Shown in pieces: positions 25,762 to 34,860 of a DNA stretch of 64,000 bases. The stretch comes from Simplicispira sp. 125. Lineage in GTDB: Bacteria > Pseudomonadota > Gammaproteobacteria > Burkholderiales > Burkholderiaceae_C. The first letter of the stretch is position 1. Every line of letters starts with the position of its first letter. Location of the stretch: positions 2,852,001-2,916,000 of the forward strand of contig NZ_QEKM01000001.1 of assembly GCF_003096555.1 (NCBI RefSeq). The letters run 5' to 3'. The position numbers and the translations under genes were made by a program. The notes beneath the pieces are model-generated. The model was not told the DNA's origin and did not search any database. It was given only the letters and a program-made list of their open reading frames with translations.

Positions 25762-27153
25762 GTGCTGCGCCATCTTTCGCTGACCAGTCGCCTGACGGCT
25801 TTTTTCACGATGGTGGCCGCAGCGGTCGTCCTCGGGTTGGGTTTCCTGTTCATGATCGCCACGGACCGCCATTTTCTGGAACTCGATCGCACCGCCTTAA
25901 GAGACAAAAAACTCCTGATTGACAACATTCTGGCCCGCGCGAATTCGCCGGAGGATGCACGCGGGCGCCTGAACGAAGCGCTGAGCCATCACCATGGCCT
26001 CTATGTCCTGGTCAAGGACGAAAAAGGCGCGGCGCTCTTTCAATCCGACGGTTTTAACCCGCCCGAGACGCCCGCTTCGCAACATTCTTCTCCCGACCGG
26101 CACACGCTTGACGTCTGGAGAGAGGGGGGAAGCGAGTTCCACTCCATCCACTATCAGGCGCGCATGGCGAATGCGGCCACAACGGTTCTTGAGGTTTCCA
26201 TCGCCGTCGATACCGAACATCACACGCAGTTTCTGTCCGATTTGCGGCGCAGCCTGGCGATATATGCCGCCATCGCAACGCTGATCAGCGGCGTGCTGGG
26301 CTGGTTGGCGGCACACCAGGGGATGGCTCCTCTGCGCGCCATGAAGACCCGGGCAGCCGCAGTCACCGGGCAACAGCTGGAAGAGCGCATGCCCGTGGAA
26401 GCCGTTCCCATTGAAATGGCCGATCTGGCGCAAGAACTGAACCATATGCTGGACCGGCTGCAGGAAGACTTCCTGCGTCTGTCCGAGTTTTCATCGGATC
26501 TGGCTCATGAACTGCGCACACCCATCAGCAATCTGCTCACGCAAACCCAGGTCACCCTGTCTGCCAGACGTGACGCCGAAACCTATCGCGACATACTGGC
26601 CTCCAATGCCGAGGAGTTGCAGCGCCTGGCCCGCATGGTGTCGGACATGCTGTTTCTCGCCAAGACAGAACGCGGCGTTGATTTGCCCAGCAAGGAACGA
26701 TTTTCCGCCGCGACGGAGGTCCGTGCACTGCTGGAATTTTATGAAGCAGTCGCAGAAGAAAAAAACATCAACCTGAGCACGCATGGAGACGGTGAAATTC
26801 AGGGCGATCGACTGATGTTCCGCCGCGCGTTGAGCAACCTGCTCTCCAATGCGCTGCGCCACACGCCGGAACGGGGAGAGGTTCAAGTTGCAGTGGCCAG
26901 GGAAGAGGGCGCCGTGAGAGTCTCCGTCGAAAATACCGGCAACGAAATCGACTCCAAAGATCTCCCTCGGTTGTTCGACCGCTTCTATCGTGCGGACCCT
27001 GCAAGAACACATCCTGGGTCCGATGGTTCCGGCTTGGGTCTTTCCATCACCAAAGCCATTGTTGAGGCGCATGGGGGCCATGTTTCGGCCCGTTCCGAGC
27101 AAGGAAAAACACGGTTCTCGCTGGCTTTTCCAGTCGAACCCAACGGGCATTAA
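25762..27153 (+). CDS. copS: Copper sensor histidine kinase CopS
   Basis: Inner-membrane sensor kinase of 463 residues of the heavy-metal (CusS/CopS) class. Two membrane helices (about residues 12-33 and 165-185) frame a periplasmic loop with several histidines (SHHHG, SQHSSPDRH, EFHSIHY) that may bind Cu. A HAMP region follows, then the H-box with His249 (SSDLAHELRTPISN), N-box (LSNLLSNALRHTP) and the G-rich ATP lid (GSGLGLSITKAIVEAHGG). It starts with GTG immediately after the copR stop. Confidence 0.9.
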   Translation: MLRHLSLTSRLTAFFTMVAAAVVLGLGFLFMIATDRHFLELDRTALRDKKLLIDNILARANSPEDARGRLNEALSHHHGLYVLVKDEKGAALFQSDGFNPPETPASQHSSPDRHTLDVWREGGSEFHSIHYQARMANAATTVLEVSIAVDTEHHTQFLSDLRRSLAIYAAIATLISGVLGWLAAHQGMAPLRAMKTRAAAVTGQQLEERMPVEAVPIEMADLAQELNHMLDRLQEDFLRLSEFSSDLAHELRTPISNLLTQTQVTLSARRDAETYRDILASNAEELQRLARMVSDMLFLAKTERGVDLPSKERFSAATEVRALLEFYEAVAEEKNINLSTHGDGEIQGDRLMFRRALSNLLSNALRHTPERGEVQVAVAREEGAVRVSVENTGNEIDSKDLPRLFDRFYRADPARTHPGSDGSGLGLSITKAIVEAHGGHVSARSEQGKTRFSLAFPVEPNGH

Positions 27154-27236
27154 TGGGCCTGTCCCACCTGAGTCGGCGATTTTTCAGCAACGAGTGCACT
27201 CAGCGCCTGCATTTGTGTACTTCTCCTTACCGAGCA

Positions 27237-27545
27237 TCAGACCTGGATGTTCATCACATCGGTGTAAGCCTGAACTAAACGGTTGCGGGTATGAAGCGTC
27301 GCTTGAAATGCAATGTTCGACTTGACTCCTGCAAACATCGTTTCTTCAAGACTGACAGTGGGGTTGCCTAAGGTGACCTCGCGGCTCAGGCGCCCAGATT
27401 CACTTTGCAATTGGCTCGTGGTCGTGAGTGCCTGCTTCATCACGTCCAAAAATCCACGGTCCTGAACTGTGGGTGCTTTGGACGGCAACGTTCCCGCCGG
27501 ATTGACTGGCAGTAGTGCGCCGAGCGGGTTGGTGGTGATGTTCAT
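27237..27545 (-). CDS. fliE: Orphan flagellar basal-body protein FliE
   Basis: Full-length FliE homologue of 102 residues. FliE is the rod-MS ring junction protein, normally the first gene of fliEFGHIJ. The conserved C-terminal half is intact: NPTVSLEETMFAGVKSNIAFQ and RNRLVQAYTDVMNIQV, the typical FliE end. No other flagellar gene is in the window; neighbours are copS and a truncated nuclease-like gene. The ATG at 27545 begins the FliE-like sequence; the longer frame to 27647 is basic noise and there is no strong ribosome site. Probably hitchhiked with the island. The 257 bp upstream (27546-27802) show no gene. Confidence 0.75.
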   Translation of the reverse strand: MNITTNPLGALLPVNPAGTLPSKAPTVQDRGFLDVMKQALTTTSQLQSESGRLSREVTLGNPTVSLEETMFAGVKSNIAFQATLHTRNRLVQAYTDVMNIQV

Positions 27546-27802
27546 GGTGTGTCCATTGTCGAACTGACTGGGGGTATGAGGGGTCTTTTTGCGGGGAGAT
27601 CGAGAGCAGCGATCGATACGAAATAATAAGTGCCGCCAGCCCATCAAGAAGCCCTACGACGGGTGCGTCAGCCGTTCAATTGCGCAGCTATGGATGACAG
27701 CAACGTCATCTTGCCGACATAGCCGAGAGTGGCCGATACGCACAGTGGTGAACATCGACAAAGCATGAATATGGCGGGTTGCCACGCCGAAGGGAGCGTG
27801 GT

Positions 27803-28149
27803 TTACAGCCGTTGCGAAATCTCCAGCAGTGGTTTGATGCTGGAGCCAAAGCGGCTCATTGACGCGTGGTTCTGCTCCAGTTGGCTGTAGGGCAGATAAC
27901 GGATCCCCAGCTCTGACACCCGGGAAAACGCGGGTCTTCGAAGTTGTTCCGCCACCTTGTCTCTGCGATTGTCTGGGGCTACCAAAAACAGCGCGCATTT
28001 GCCAGCAACCCGCGTGCCAAGGGCCAAATCAAGCATGCGAACGATCCCTGAGTAGATGGACGTGGTGTGCTCGACTTCAAATGCCGCAGCCACCTGCGAG
28101 GTCTGGGTATCAACCCAAACAACATCAATCAACCGCACCGACTCTAGAC
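27803..28149 (-). pseudogene. C-terminal fragment of a nuclease-like protein cut by IS1071
   Basis: About 115 codons beginning at the IS1071 left end. The segment IDVVWVDTQTSQVAAAFEVEHTTSIYSG has the look of a PD-(D/E)xK-type core (Asp, then Glu-x-Glu in a hydrophobic strand), and the FLVAPDNRRDKV part is common at the end of restriction-endonuclease-like proteins. The N-terminal portion was lost when the element landed. The open frame that continues into the IS repeat is accidental. The nuclease assignment is inference. Confidence 0.5.
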
Positions 28150-28252
28150 GGGGTCCCCTCGTTTTCAGTGCAATAACTGGCGGTACGCAAACCCAGCACT
28201 GGCGCGGGGGTGGTGTTGGTAGATCGTTGATTCTGTTGGCTTTCCTGTTCAC
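28150..28252. repeat. IS1071 left terminal inverted repeat, copy 2
   Basis: Identical to 2323-2425 and the reverse complement of 31251-31353. Confidence 0.9.
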
Positions 28253-28294
28253 TTCTCAAACGGGTATCGTGGCCTCCCACTAATGGGGTTCACG

Positions 28295-31210
28295 ATGCAG
28301 GACTGGCAAACGACGTTTTTGGGGATGCGTGAGCTGCCCCGCGATATCAGTGACTTCGAGATGAAGGCGTTTTTCACCTTCGATGGTGCAGAGCGCGAGG
28401 CAATCAATGCGCGCCGGGGTGACGCCCACAAGCTCGGTCTGGCGCTGCATATCGGGTTTTTGCGCATGAGTGGCCGCCTGCTGTATGCCTTTCGGGTGGT
28501 TCCCGTCGCCCTGTGGCGCCACTTGAGCGAGGAACTTGGCATTGCCACCCCTGATGTGGCTTCGCTGCGCACGCTGTACGGGCGGGAGAAGACACTGTTC
28601 GATCACCAGCAAGTAGCGTGCACGGCCCTTGGTTTTCGGTGGATGAGCGAGCACCAACGCCGCTCCCTGGTGCGTGAACTGCGGGACGAAGTGGCCCGTT
28701 GCGCCGACCGCGATCAACTGCTCGGGAGGGCCCGCCAATGGCTGTACAAGAATAAGCTGGTGATCGTGCACGAGCGGGCCATCCGGACTTTGATTGCGAG
28801 CGCACTCACCCAGCTCGAAGCGGAGACAGGTGCTGCAATCGCCGCCAGCGTCGATCCGGCAACCCTTGATCGGTGGCGAACCTCGGTTGCAGAGCTGCGC
28901 CCAGATGGACAAACCCAACAAAGCTGGCTGTGGTCGGCGCCGGCCAAGCACTCAACCCGCCAAATCAGCGAGGTACTTGAACGCATCGATCTGCTGTACG
29001 AGCTGGACGTTCATAAACACCTGACCGACATCCCCGATCTCATCTTGCGCCGTTACGCGCGCCGACTAGTCTCTCGGCCGCCGTCTGCCGGCGCCAAGAT
29101 CAAGGAACCCGCGCGCACCGTGGAGGTCGCCTGCTTTCTGCGGTATTGCCTGTTCACCACCACGGACCAGTTGATTTTGATGGTGCAGCGCCGGATTGCC
29201 GATCTGTGGCGCCAGACCGCTGCCGAGGTCCCCGCCACCGTCAACTGGGCGGCGATGTACAAAACGCTACTGGCCGAACTCGTGGCCTTGAGCGCCCAGG
29301 GCGCTGTGCCGGACGCCGAGCTGCGCGCACGGCTTGAAGCCTTGGTCATCGAAACCCAGAAACGCAAGCCACCCAGTCGGGCCTCCCTTGTGCGCGAAGG
29401 ATTGATTGATGTCATTCGCCCCGTACGCTCACTGCTTGTGGCAATTGCAAAGCTTCCATGGCAAGCCACCGGAGAGCATCCCACCATCGACGCCCTGACG
29501 AAATTGAGCGCCTATTACGCCAGTAACATCAGAAAGTTGCCGGATGGCGTTGTCGCGCCAGGCCTGGGGAAGGTCTGGCAAGCCGCCATATCCAGCCCAG
29601 ACCGGGAACGGGCGTTTCGGGCATTGGAGGTTGCCACCTTGTTTGCCCTGCGCCGCGCGGTGCGCAATGGATCGGTCTGGATCGAGCACAGCTTGAGTTT
29701 TAGGGGCCGTGCACGCCTGTTCTTCACGGACGAACGTTGGAAGGACGAGTCCAAGAAGCACTATGCCCGTCTGTCGCTGCCCGGCAAGGCGGCCACCTTT
29801 CTGAAGCCATTGTTGGCCAAGGTAACTGCAGGTGTCGATGCTGTGGCTGCGGCGGCACGCAGTGGCGTACTGCGCGTCGACGATGAACTCCACCTCTCAG
29901 TTTTACCCGCCGAAGACGAAGACCCCGAAGTCACCAAGCTACGGGCGGCTTTGGATCACCGCATCGGCGAAGTGCAATTGCCTGAAGTGATTCTGGCCGT
30001 TGACGCCCAGGTGCGCTTCAGCTGGATCATGCTCGGCCGTGAACCACGGTCAACAGCGGAACTGCTGATGGTCTATGCCGGCATCATGGCCCACGGCACC
30101 AGTCTGACAGCCATCGAATGCGCGCGCATGATTCCGCAGTTGTCTGCCACCAGCATCCGCCAGGCCATGCGCTGGGCACGGGACGAACGCCGTCTGAGTC
30201 AGGCTTGCCAGGCGGTGCTGGAGTTTATGCAACGCCACCCGATCGCCACCACTTGGGGCCGTTCAGACCTGGCGTCTTCTGACATGATGAGCATGGAGAC
30301 AACCAAGCGGGTATGGCAGGCCCGGCTTGATCCCCGGCGCAACACGCCCTCCATTGGCATCTACTCCCATGTACGCGACCGCTGGGGAATCTTTCACGCA
30401 CAGCCCTTCGTGCTCAATGAGCGCCAAGCTGGCGTGGCCATTGAAGGCGTCATACGTCAGGAACGCCTTGAAACCAGCCAACTGGCGGTGGACACCCACG
30501 GCTACACCGATTTTGCGATGGCACTGGCCCGGTTGTTGGGCTTTGATCTTTGCCCGCGGTTGAAGGAATTGAAACAACGCCACCTGTTCGTGCCTCGCGG
30601 CGCCAAGGTGCCAGCCGAAATAGCTGCGGTGTGCGAGGCCAATGTTGACGTTGCCCTGATCGAAAAGCATTGGGACAGCCTGGTGCATCTGGCGGCTTCG
30701 GTCATGAGTGGTCACGCCAGTGCGGTGGCAGCACTGGCGCGGTTTGGCTCTGCTGCCCAGGGTGACCCCATCTATGACGCTGGCGTGCAATTGGGACGTT
30801 TGCTGCGAACCGCGTTCCTTGCCGACTACTTTGTTAAGGACGCTTTCAGGAATGAATTGCGCCGGGTGCTCAACCGGGGGGAGGCGGTCAACGCCCTCAA
30901 GCGCGCCATTTACACCGGCCGGATCAGCCCGGCACAGGCCAAACGTGTGGACGAAATGCAGGCTGTGGCCGACGCGTTGAGTCTGCTGGCCAACATCGTC
31001 ATGGCGTGGAACACGTCACAAATGCAGGCTGTTCTGGATCGCTGGTCGAACCGCCGCCAGGCCATTCCGCCGGAACTGATCGGAAAAATTGCTCCCACCA
31101 GGCTGGAAAGCATCAACCTGCGAGGCGTGATCCGCTTTCCTGTTGACCGTTATGCCGACCAAATCCTGCCCTCGCGGCAGGGAGCACCGATAACTGGCAC
31201 CAACGGATGA
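28295..31210 (+). CDS. tnpA: Tn3-family transposase TnpA of IS1071, copy 2
   Basis: 971-residue Tn3-family DDE transposase, identical in every residue to the gene at 2468-5383, so the two copies are recent or kept alike by recombination. The start chosen is the ATG at 28295 (MQDWQTTFLG); an ATG four codons earlier is possible. It acts on the 103-bp ends at 28150-28252 and 31251-31353. No resolvase gene accompanies it. Confidence 0.92.
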   Translation: MQDWQTTFLGMRELPRDISDFEMKAFFTFDGAEREAINARRGDAHKLGLALHIGFLRMSGRLLYAFRVVPVALWRHLSEELGIATPDVASLRTLYGREKTLFDHQQVACTALGFRWMSEHQRRSLVRELRDEVARCADRDQLLGRARQWLYKNKLVIVHERAIRTLIASALTQLEAETGAAIAASVDPATLDRWRTSVAELRPDGQTQQSWLWSAPAKHSTRQISEVLERIDLLYELDVHKHLTDIPDLILRRYARRLVSRPPSAGAKIKEPARTVEVACFLRYCLFTTTDQLILMVQRRIADLWRQTAAEVPATVNWAAMYKTLLAELVALSAQGAVPDAELRARLEALVIETQKRKPPSRASLVREGLIDVIRPVRSLLVAIAKLPWQATGEHPTIDALTKLSAYYASNIRKLPDGVVAPGLGKVWQAAISSPDRERAFRALEVATLFALRRAVRNGSVWIEHSLSFRGRARLFFTDERWKDESKKHYARLSLPGKAATFLKPLLAKVTAGVDAVAAAARSGVLRVDDELHLSVLPAEDEDPEVTKLRAALDHRIGEVQLPEVILAVDAQVRFSWIMLGREPRSTAELLMVYAGIMAHGTSLTAIECARMIPQLSATSIRQAMRWARDERRLSQACQAVLEFMQRHPIATTWGRSDLASSDMMSMETTKRVWQARLDPRRNTPSIGIYSHVRDRWGIFHAQPFVLNERQAGVAIEGVIRQERLETSQLAVDTHGYTDFAMALARLLGFDLCPRLKELKQRHLFVPRGAKVPAEIAAVCEANVDVALIEKHWDSLVHLAASVMSGHASAVAALARFGSAAQGDPIYDAGVQLGRLLRTAFLADYFVKDAFRNELRRVLNRGEAVNALKRAIYTGRISPAQAKRVDEMQAVADALSLLANIVMAWNTSQMQAVLDRWSNRRQAIPPELIGKIAPTRLESINLRGVIRFPVDRYADQILPSRQGAPITGTNG

Positions 31211-31250
31211 AACCGATCACGGTTTGACGCCACGAATCCCGGATTTGAAG

Positions 31251-31353
31251 GTGAACAGGAAAGCCAACAGAATCAACGATCTACCAACACCACCCCCGCG
31301 CCAGTGCTGGGTTTGCGTACCGCCAGTTATTGCACTGAAAACGAGGGGACCCC
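31251..31353. repeat. IS1071 right terminal inverted repeat, copy 2
   Basis: Perfect 103-bp complement of the left end at 28150-28252; the truncated dsbB reading frame begins at the next base. Confidence 0.9.
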
Positions 31354-31570
31354 GCCCCTGGCGCTTGCAGGCGCGGCCGTAGCGGGCTACCACAGCCTTC
31401 TGGCTGCAGGCCTGGTTCCCAGGGCATGGGTTCCATGCGCTGTAGGCGTGTCCTGCGCCGATCAGAAGCTCGACTTTTTCTATGGCATTGAACTGCCCTG
31501 GCTTTCCTTGGCGGCGTTCATTGTCATCGCCGTTTCACTCTGTCTTTATCTGCGCAAAACAGCCAAATGA
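31354..31570 (+). pseudogene. DsbB-like disulfide-formation protein, C-terminal fragment
   Basis: About 71 codons resembling the C-terminal half of DsbB/BdbC quinone-linked oxidoreductases: AGYHSLLAAGLV, the second Cys pair in VPCAVGVSC, and a final membrane helix (LSLAAFIVIAVSLCLYLRK). The N-terminal half with the first CxxC is missing, removed at the IS1071 end. The stop overlaps the next gene's ATG (ATGA), showing that it was once an operon with the DsbA-like gene. A functional product is unlikely. Confidence 0.75.
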
Positions 31571-32223
31571 TCCACCGCAAATACATCATCGCCCTCGTGC
31601 TGGGCGTCGCACTTGCAGCCTTCGCGGTCGGTGCGAGTCTCTACCAGAGCCATGTGACCAGCAACCAAGAGCAGCATGCCGCCGGGCAGTCTGAGCGGCT
31701 GGTGCGCATGCATTCGCCAGTCATCGGCCCCCGAGAGGCGCCCGTGACCATTGTCGAATTCTTCGATCCCGCATGTGAGACCTGCCGCGCTTTCTATCCG
31801 GTCGTGAAAGATCTCATGCAGCGGTATCCCTCCCAGGTACGGTTGGTCATCCGGTATGCACCGTTCCACCAGGGCTCGGGCGAGGTGGTCAAGCTGCTGG
31901 AGTCCGCGCGGCTGCAGGACAGGTACCTCGTGGTCTTGGAGTCCCTGCTGGCGGCACAGCCACAGTGGGCAGACCATGGAAATCCCAATCTGGCATTGGC
32001 CTACAGTGCGGCCGAGCAGGCAGGTCTGGACATGGCGAGAGCTCGGGCCGACATAGCATCGCCCACGCTGGAAGCGATGCTGCAGCAGGATGTGCAGGAC
32101 CTGACTGCCCTCAAGGTCGACAAGACCCCGACCTTCTTTGTGAATGGGCGGCCGTTGCCCAGCTTTGGCGCCAAGCAACTGGCTGAGCTGGTAGCCCAGG
32201 AGGTCTCCAAGGCGGGCAAATAG
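31567..32223 (+). CDS. DsbA-family thioredoxin-fold protein
   Basis: Periplasmic, membrane-anchored thiol-disulfide protein of 218 residues. An N-terminal helix (YIIALVLGVALAAFAVGASL) is followed by a thioredoxin fold with active site FDPACETCRAFYP (CETC) and the cis-Pro region KVDKTPTFFVNGRPL. It belongs to the DsbA/BdbD group that pairs with the DsbB-like protein just upstream, whose gene is truncated here, so its oxidising partner may be missing. It could also act in metal-damaged thiol repair. Confidence 0.85.
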   Translation: MIHRKYIIALVLGVALAAFAVGASLYQSHVTSNQEQHAAGQSERLVRMHSPVIGPREAPVTIVEFFDPACETCRAFYPVVKDLMQRYPSQVRLVIRYAPFHQGSGEVVKLLESARLQDRYLVVLESLLAAQPQWADHGNPNLALAYSAAEQAGLDMARARADIASPTLEAMLQQDVQDLTALKVDKTPTFFVNGRPLPSFGAKQLAELVAQEVSKAGK

Positions 32224-32246
32224 GCATCGTGCGTCCCGGGCAATCG

Positions 32247-34763
32247 CTAGTGGGAATGGGCATGCTCCTTGGGCTGCGCAGGCTGGGTCTTCGCGGCAGG
32301 CTCGACCCGCGTGCCGCGAAGCAGGCGCAGTCCATTGCCCACCACCAGCAAGCTGGCCCCCATGTCCGCAAAAACGGCCATCCACATGGTCGCAGTGCCC
32401 ACCACCGCCATCACCAGAAAAACGCTCTTGATACCCAGCGCCAAGGTGATGTTCTGCCAGAGAACGGCATGGGTGCGCTTGGACAGGCGCACGGTCTCGG
32501 CGACGCGCTGCAGGTCATCGTTCATGATGACCACGTCGGCCGCTTCCATCGCCGTGTCAGTCCCCGCACCGCCCATGGCAAAGCCGATGTCGGCCTGCGC
32601 CAGCGCCGGCGCGTCATTGATGCCATCGCCGGTCATACCGGTGGCGCCATAGCGCTTTTGCATCTCCTTGATGGCATCAAGCTTGGCTTCGGGCAGCAGA
32701 TCCCCGCGGGCATCATCAATGCCGGCCTGTGCTGCGATGGCCTTTGCAGTGGCCGTGTTGTCGCCGGTCAGCATCACCGAGGTCACTCCCAGTGCCTTGA
32801 GATCGACGATGGCCTGCTTTGAGGTCTCGCGGATGGTGTCCGCTACCGCGAAGAGCGCCAGAACCCGCGAGTCGTCTGCCAGGAGGGTGACCGTGCGGCC
32901 TTGCTTTTCGTGGATGGCCAGCTCCGCCTCCAGGTCCGGTCCGCACAAGCCCTGCTCGTGAATCAGCCGGTGATTGCCCAGCACCAGGCGCGCACCATTG
33001 ACCACGCCCTCGACACCGCGCCCGGGCAAGGCCTTGAAGTTCTCAGCCTCGGGGCCTTGTGCCTCCAGTCCCTGAACAATCGCCTTGGAAACGGGGTGAT
33101 CGGAACGGGCCGCCAGGCTGGCGGCCATCTGCTGGATAGCGCCCTCATCGCCAGCGCCCCATACCTGCCACTTCACCAGCTTGGGTTTGCCCTCGGTGAT
33201 GGTGCCCGTCTTGTCCAGCGCAACGGCTTTCAGGAGCCGGGCGTCTTCCAGGTAGGTTCCGCCCTTGATCAGGATCCCGCGGCGCGCTCCCGCGGCCAAT
33301 CCGCTGACCACTGTGACGGGCGTGGAAATGACCAGAGCACACGGACAGGCGATCACTAGCAGCACCAAGGCCTTATATAGCGCCTCCAGCCAAGTCAGGC
33401 CCATCAGGAAAGGGGTCAGCACCGCTACCGCCACGGCAATGGCGAAGACAGCAGGGGTGTAGATCGAGGCGAAGCGGTCGACGAAGCGCTGCGTCGGTGC
33501 ACGCGTGCCCTGCGCCTGCTCCACGGCCTGGATGATCCTGGCCAGGGTGGTGTTGCTGGACAAGGCAGTAACCTCAAACTCCAGTTCACCAGTCTCGTTG
33601 ATGGTCCCCGCGAACACCTGGTCGCCAGGCGCCTTGTCCACGGGAATGCTCTCGCCAGTCACCGGCGCCTGGTTGATGGCCCCGTTGCCCTTGGTCACCT
33701 TGCCGTCCAGCGGCACCCGTTCGCCTGGCTTGATGCGCACGGTTGCTCCAATGGCCACCGAAGCCACCGGTGTAGCAGACCACGACCCATTTGCTCCCAG
33801 AACCAGTGCCTCTTCTGGGGCCAGTTCCAGCAAGCCCTTGATGGCGTTGCGGGCCCGGTCCACGGCTTTGGCCTCGATGAGTTCAGCAATCGCGTACAGG
33901 GCCATCACCATGGCAGCCTCAGGCCACTGACCGATGAGGAATGCGCCCGTGACGGCCACCGACATCAGCGCATTGATGTTGAGCTTGCCGCGCAGCAGTG
34001 CCGCAATGCCTTTTTTGTAGGTGTCGATACCCGCCAGCCAGATGGCCACGGCAGCGATGGCCATGCCGGCCACCTTCCAGGCCATCTGGTCGGGTGCAAA
34101 GAAGGAAAGGACCTCAGCCCCAGTCGCGAACACCAGCGCAGCCACCAACCGGGAAATGCCGCCTGCAAAACCATGTCCTTGGTCGTGGTCGTCGGCTGAT
34201 GCACCCGCCTGTCCGCCGTCAGAACCGGCCACAGGCTGCGGATCGAAGCCCGCTTTCCGGATGGCGTCGAGTGCCAACGGGTAGGTGCTTTCCTCAGCGT
34301 CGATCTTTAGCGTCCGTGCGCCAAGCTGAAAACCCAGCGAGTGGATTCCATCCAGAGGCTCCAGCGCCCGGCGAATCTCCGCCTCCTCGGCACTGCAGTC
34401 CATGGTCGCAATGCGAAACACCCGGCCCTGGCCACCCTGGGTGCTTGCCGCAGTGGCGACCGGCTGTGGATCGAAGCCCGCCTTGCGGATAGCATCCAGC
34501 GCCAGGGGCAAGGCGCGATCGTCCGCATCGATCTTCAGCGTGCGCGCGCCGAGCTGAAAACCCAAGGACCTGATTCCCTCCAGAGGTTCCAGCGCCCGCC
34601 GGATCTCCGACTCCTCGGCGCTGCAGTCCATGGTGGGGATTCGGAACAGCGTGCCCTGGCCTGGGCTGCTTGCGGCGGCAGAAGCCGAGGCAACGGTACT
34701 GGAGCAGCCCGAGGAGCAGCAGGTGTCAACAACGCTGGAGGAAGTGCTGGTTTCTGTTTTCAT
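32247..34763 (-). CDS. cadA: Cd/Zn/Pb-exporting P1B-type ATPase CadA, two HMA-like domains
   Basis: Inner-membrane ATPase of 838 residues for divalent soft metals. The N-terminus starts with a Cys pair segment (CCSSGC), then has two near-identical HMA-like domains (about residues 38-100 and 110-175) whose metal loop is MDCSAEE rather than MxCxxC, the form found in Zn/Cd/Pb pumps. Catalytic motifs: [59 protein letters not shown] near the end is typical of the divalent group. A His tail (HAHSH) closes the protein. Divergent cadR and a MerR-type promoter lie just upstream. Confidence 0.9.
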   Translation of the reverse strand: MKTETSTSSSVVDTCCSSGCSSTVASASAAASSPGQGTLFRIPTMDCSAEESEIRRALEPLEGIRSLGFQLGARTLKIDADDRALPLALDAIRKAGFDPQPVATAASTQGGQGRVFRIATMDCSAEEAEIRRALEPLDGIHSLGFQLGARTLKIDAEESTYPLALDAIRKAGFDPQPVAGSDGGQAGASADDHDQGHGFAGGISRLVAALVFATGAEVLSFFAPDQMAWKVAGMAIAAVAIWLAGIDTYKKGIAALLRGKLNINALMSVAVTGAFLIGQWPEAAMVMALYAIAELIEAKAVDRARNAIKGLLELAPEEALVLGANGSWSATPVASVAIGATVRIKPGERVPLDGKVTKGNGAINQAPVTGESIPVDKAPGDQVFAGTINETGELEFEVTALSSNTTLARIIQAVEQAQGTRAPTQRFVDRFASIYTPAVFAIAVAVAVLTPFLMGLTWLEALYKALVLLVIACPCALVISTPVTVVSGLAAGARRGILIKGGTYLEDARLLKAVALDKTGTITEGKPKLVKWQVWGAGDEGAIQQMAASLAARSDHPVSKAIVQGLEAQGPEAENFKALPGRGVEGVVNGARLVLGNHRLIHEQGLCGPDLEAELAIHEKQGRTVTLLADDSRVLALFAVADTIRETSKQAIVDLKALGVTSVMLTGDNTATAKAIAAQAGIDDARGDLLPEAKLDAIKEMQKRYGATGMTGDGINDAPALAQADIGFAMGGAGTDTAMEAADVVIMNDDLQRVAETVRLSKRTHAVLWQNITLALGIKSVFLVMAVVGTATMWMAVFADMGASLLVVGNGLRLLRGTRVEPAAKTQPAQPKEHAHSH

Positions 34764-34769
34764 GGCCTA

Positions 34770-34800
34770 ATTGGAAACCCTGTAGTGACCTTAAAGTCAA
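34770..34800 (-). promoter_or_regulatory. cadA promoter, MerR-type 19-bp spacer
   Basis: Toward cadA: TTGACT (34795-34800), 19-bp spacer with a degenerate dyad (right arm CTACAGGGT), then TCCAAT (34770-34775). CadR/PbrR-controlled promoters have this layout. The -10 ends only six bases before the cadA ATG, so the transcript would be almost leaderless. Confidence 0.65.
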
Positions 34801-34860
34801 GCGACTTTCGAGACGTCGCCGCCTTGTCCTACGTAAACCAGATTTTGCGAAGGACGCTTC

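Larger units (their letters stand above)
2323..31353. mobile_element. Composite-transposon-like structure: two IS1071 copies bracketing a metal-resistance module
   Basis: Two 3204-bp elements in the same orientation (2323-5526 and 28150-31353) enclose 22.6 kb of Hg, Cu and other metal genes. Such IS1071 pairs are a known vehicle for accessory genes in beta-proteobacteria. The 5 bases flanking the outer ends (ATCAA on the left, GCCCC on the right) do not match, so the structure was not made by one simple transposition of the whole unit; homologous recombination or deletions next to the IS are likely. Confidence 0.6.
28150..31353 (+). mobile_element. IS1071-like element, copy 2 (Tn3 family)
   Basis: Same 3204-bp length, orientation and ends as copy 1 (2323-5526), with an identical transposase. 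It begins at GGGGTCCCC and ends at ...GGGGACCCC. Flanking pentamers TAGAC (left) and GCCCC (right) do not match. It truncates a nuclease-like gene on the left and a dsbB-like gene on the right. Confidence 0.93.

Noticed and set aside
27803..28252. Continuous 149-residue frame including the IS1071 left end
   Set aside because: The first 34 residues are translated IS repeat; the real gene piece starts only at the junction, so it is a truncated pseudogene.
31304..31570. 88-residue frame starting inside the IS1071 right end as a complete gene
   Set aside because: The first 17 codons are IS sequence; only the dsbB-like tail is real.
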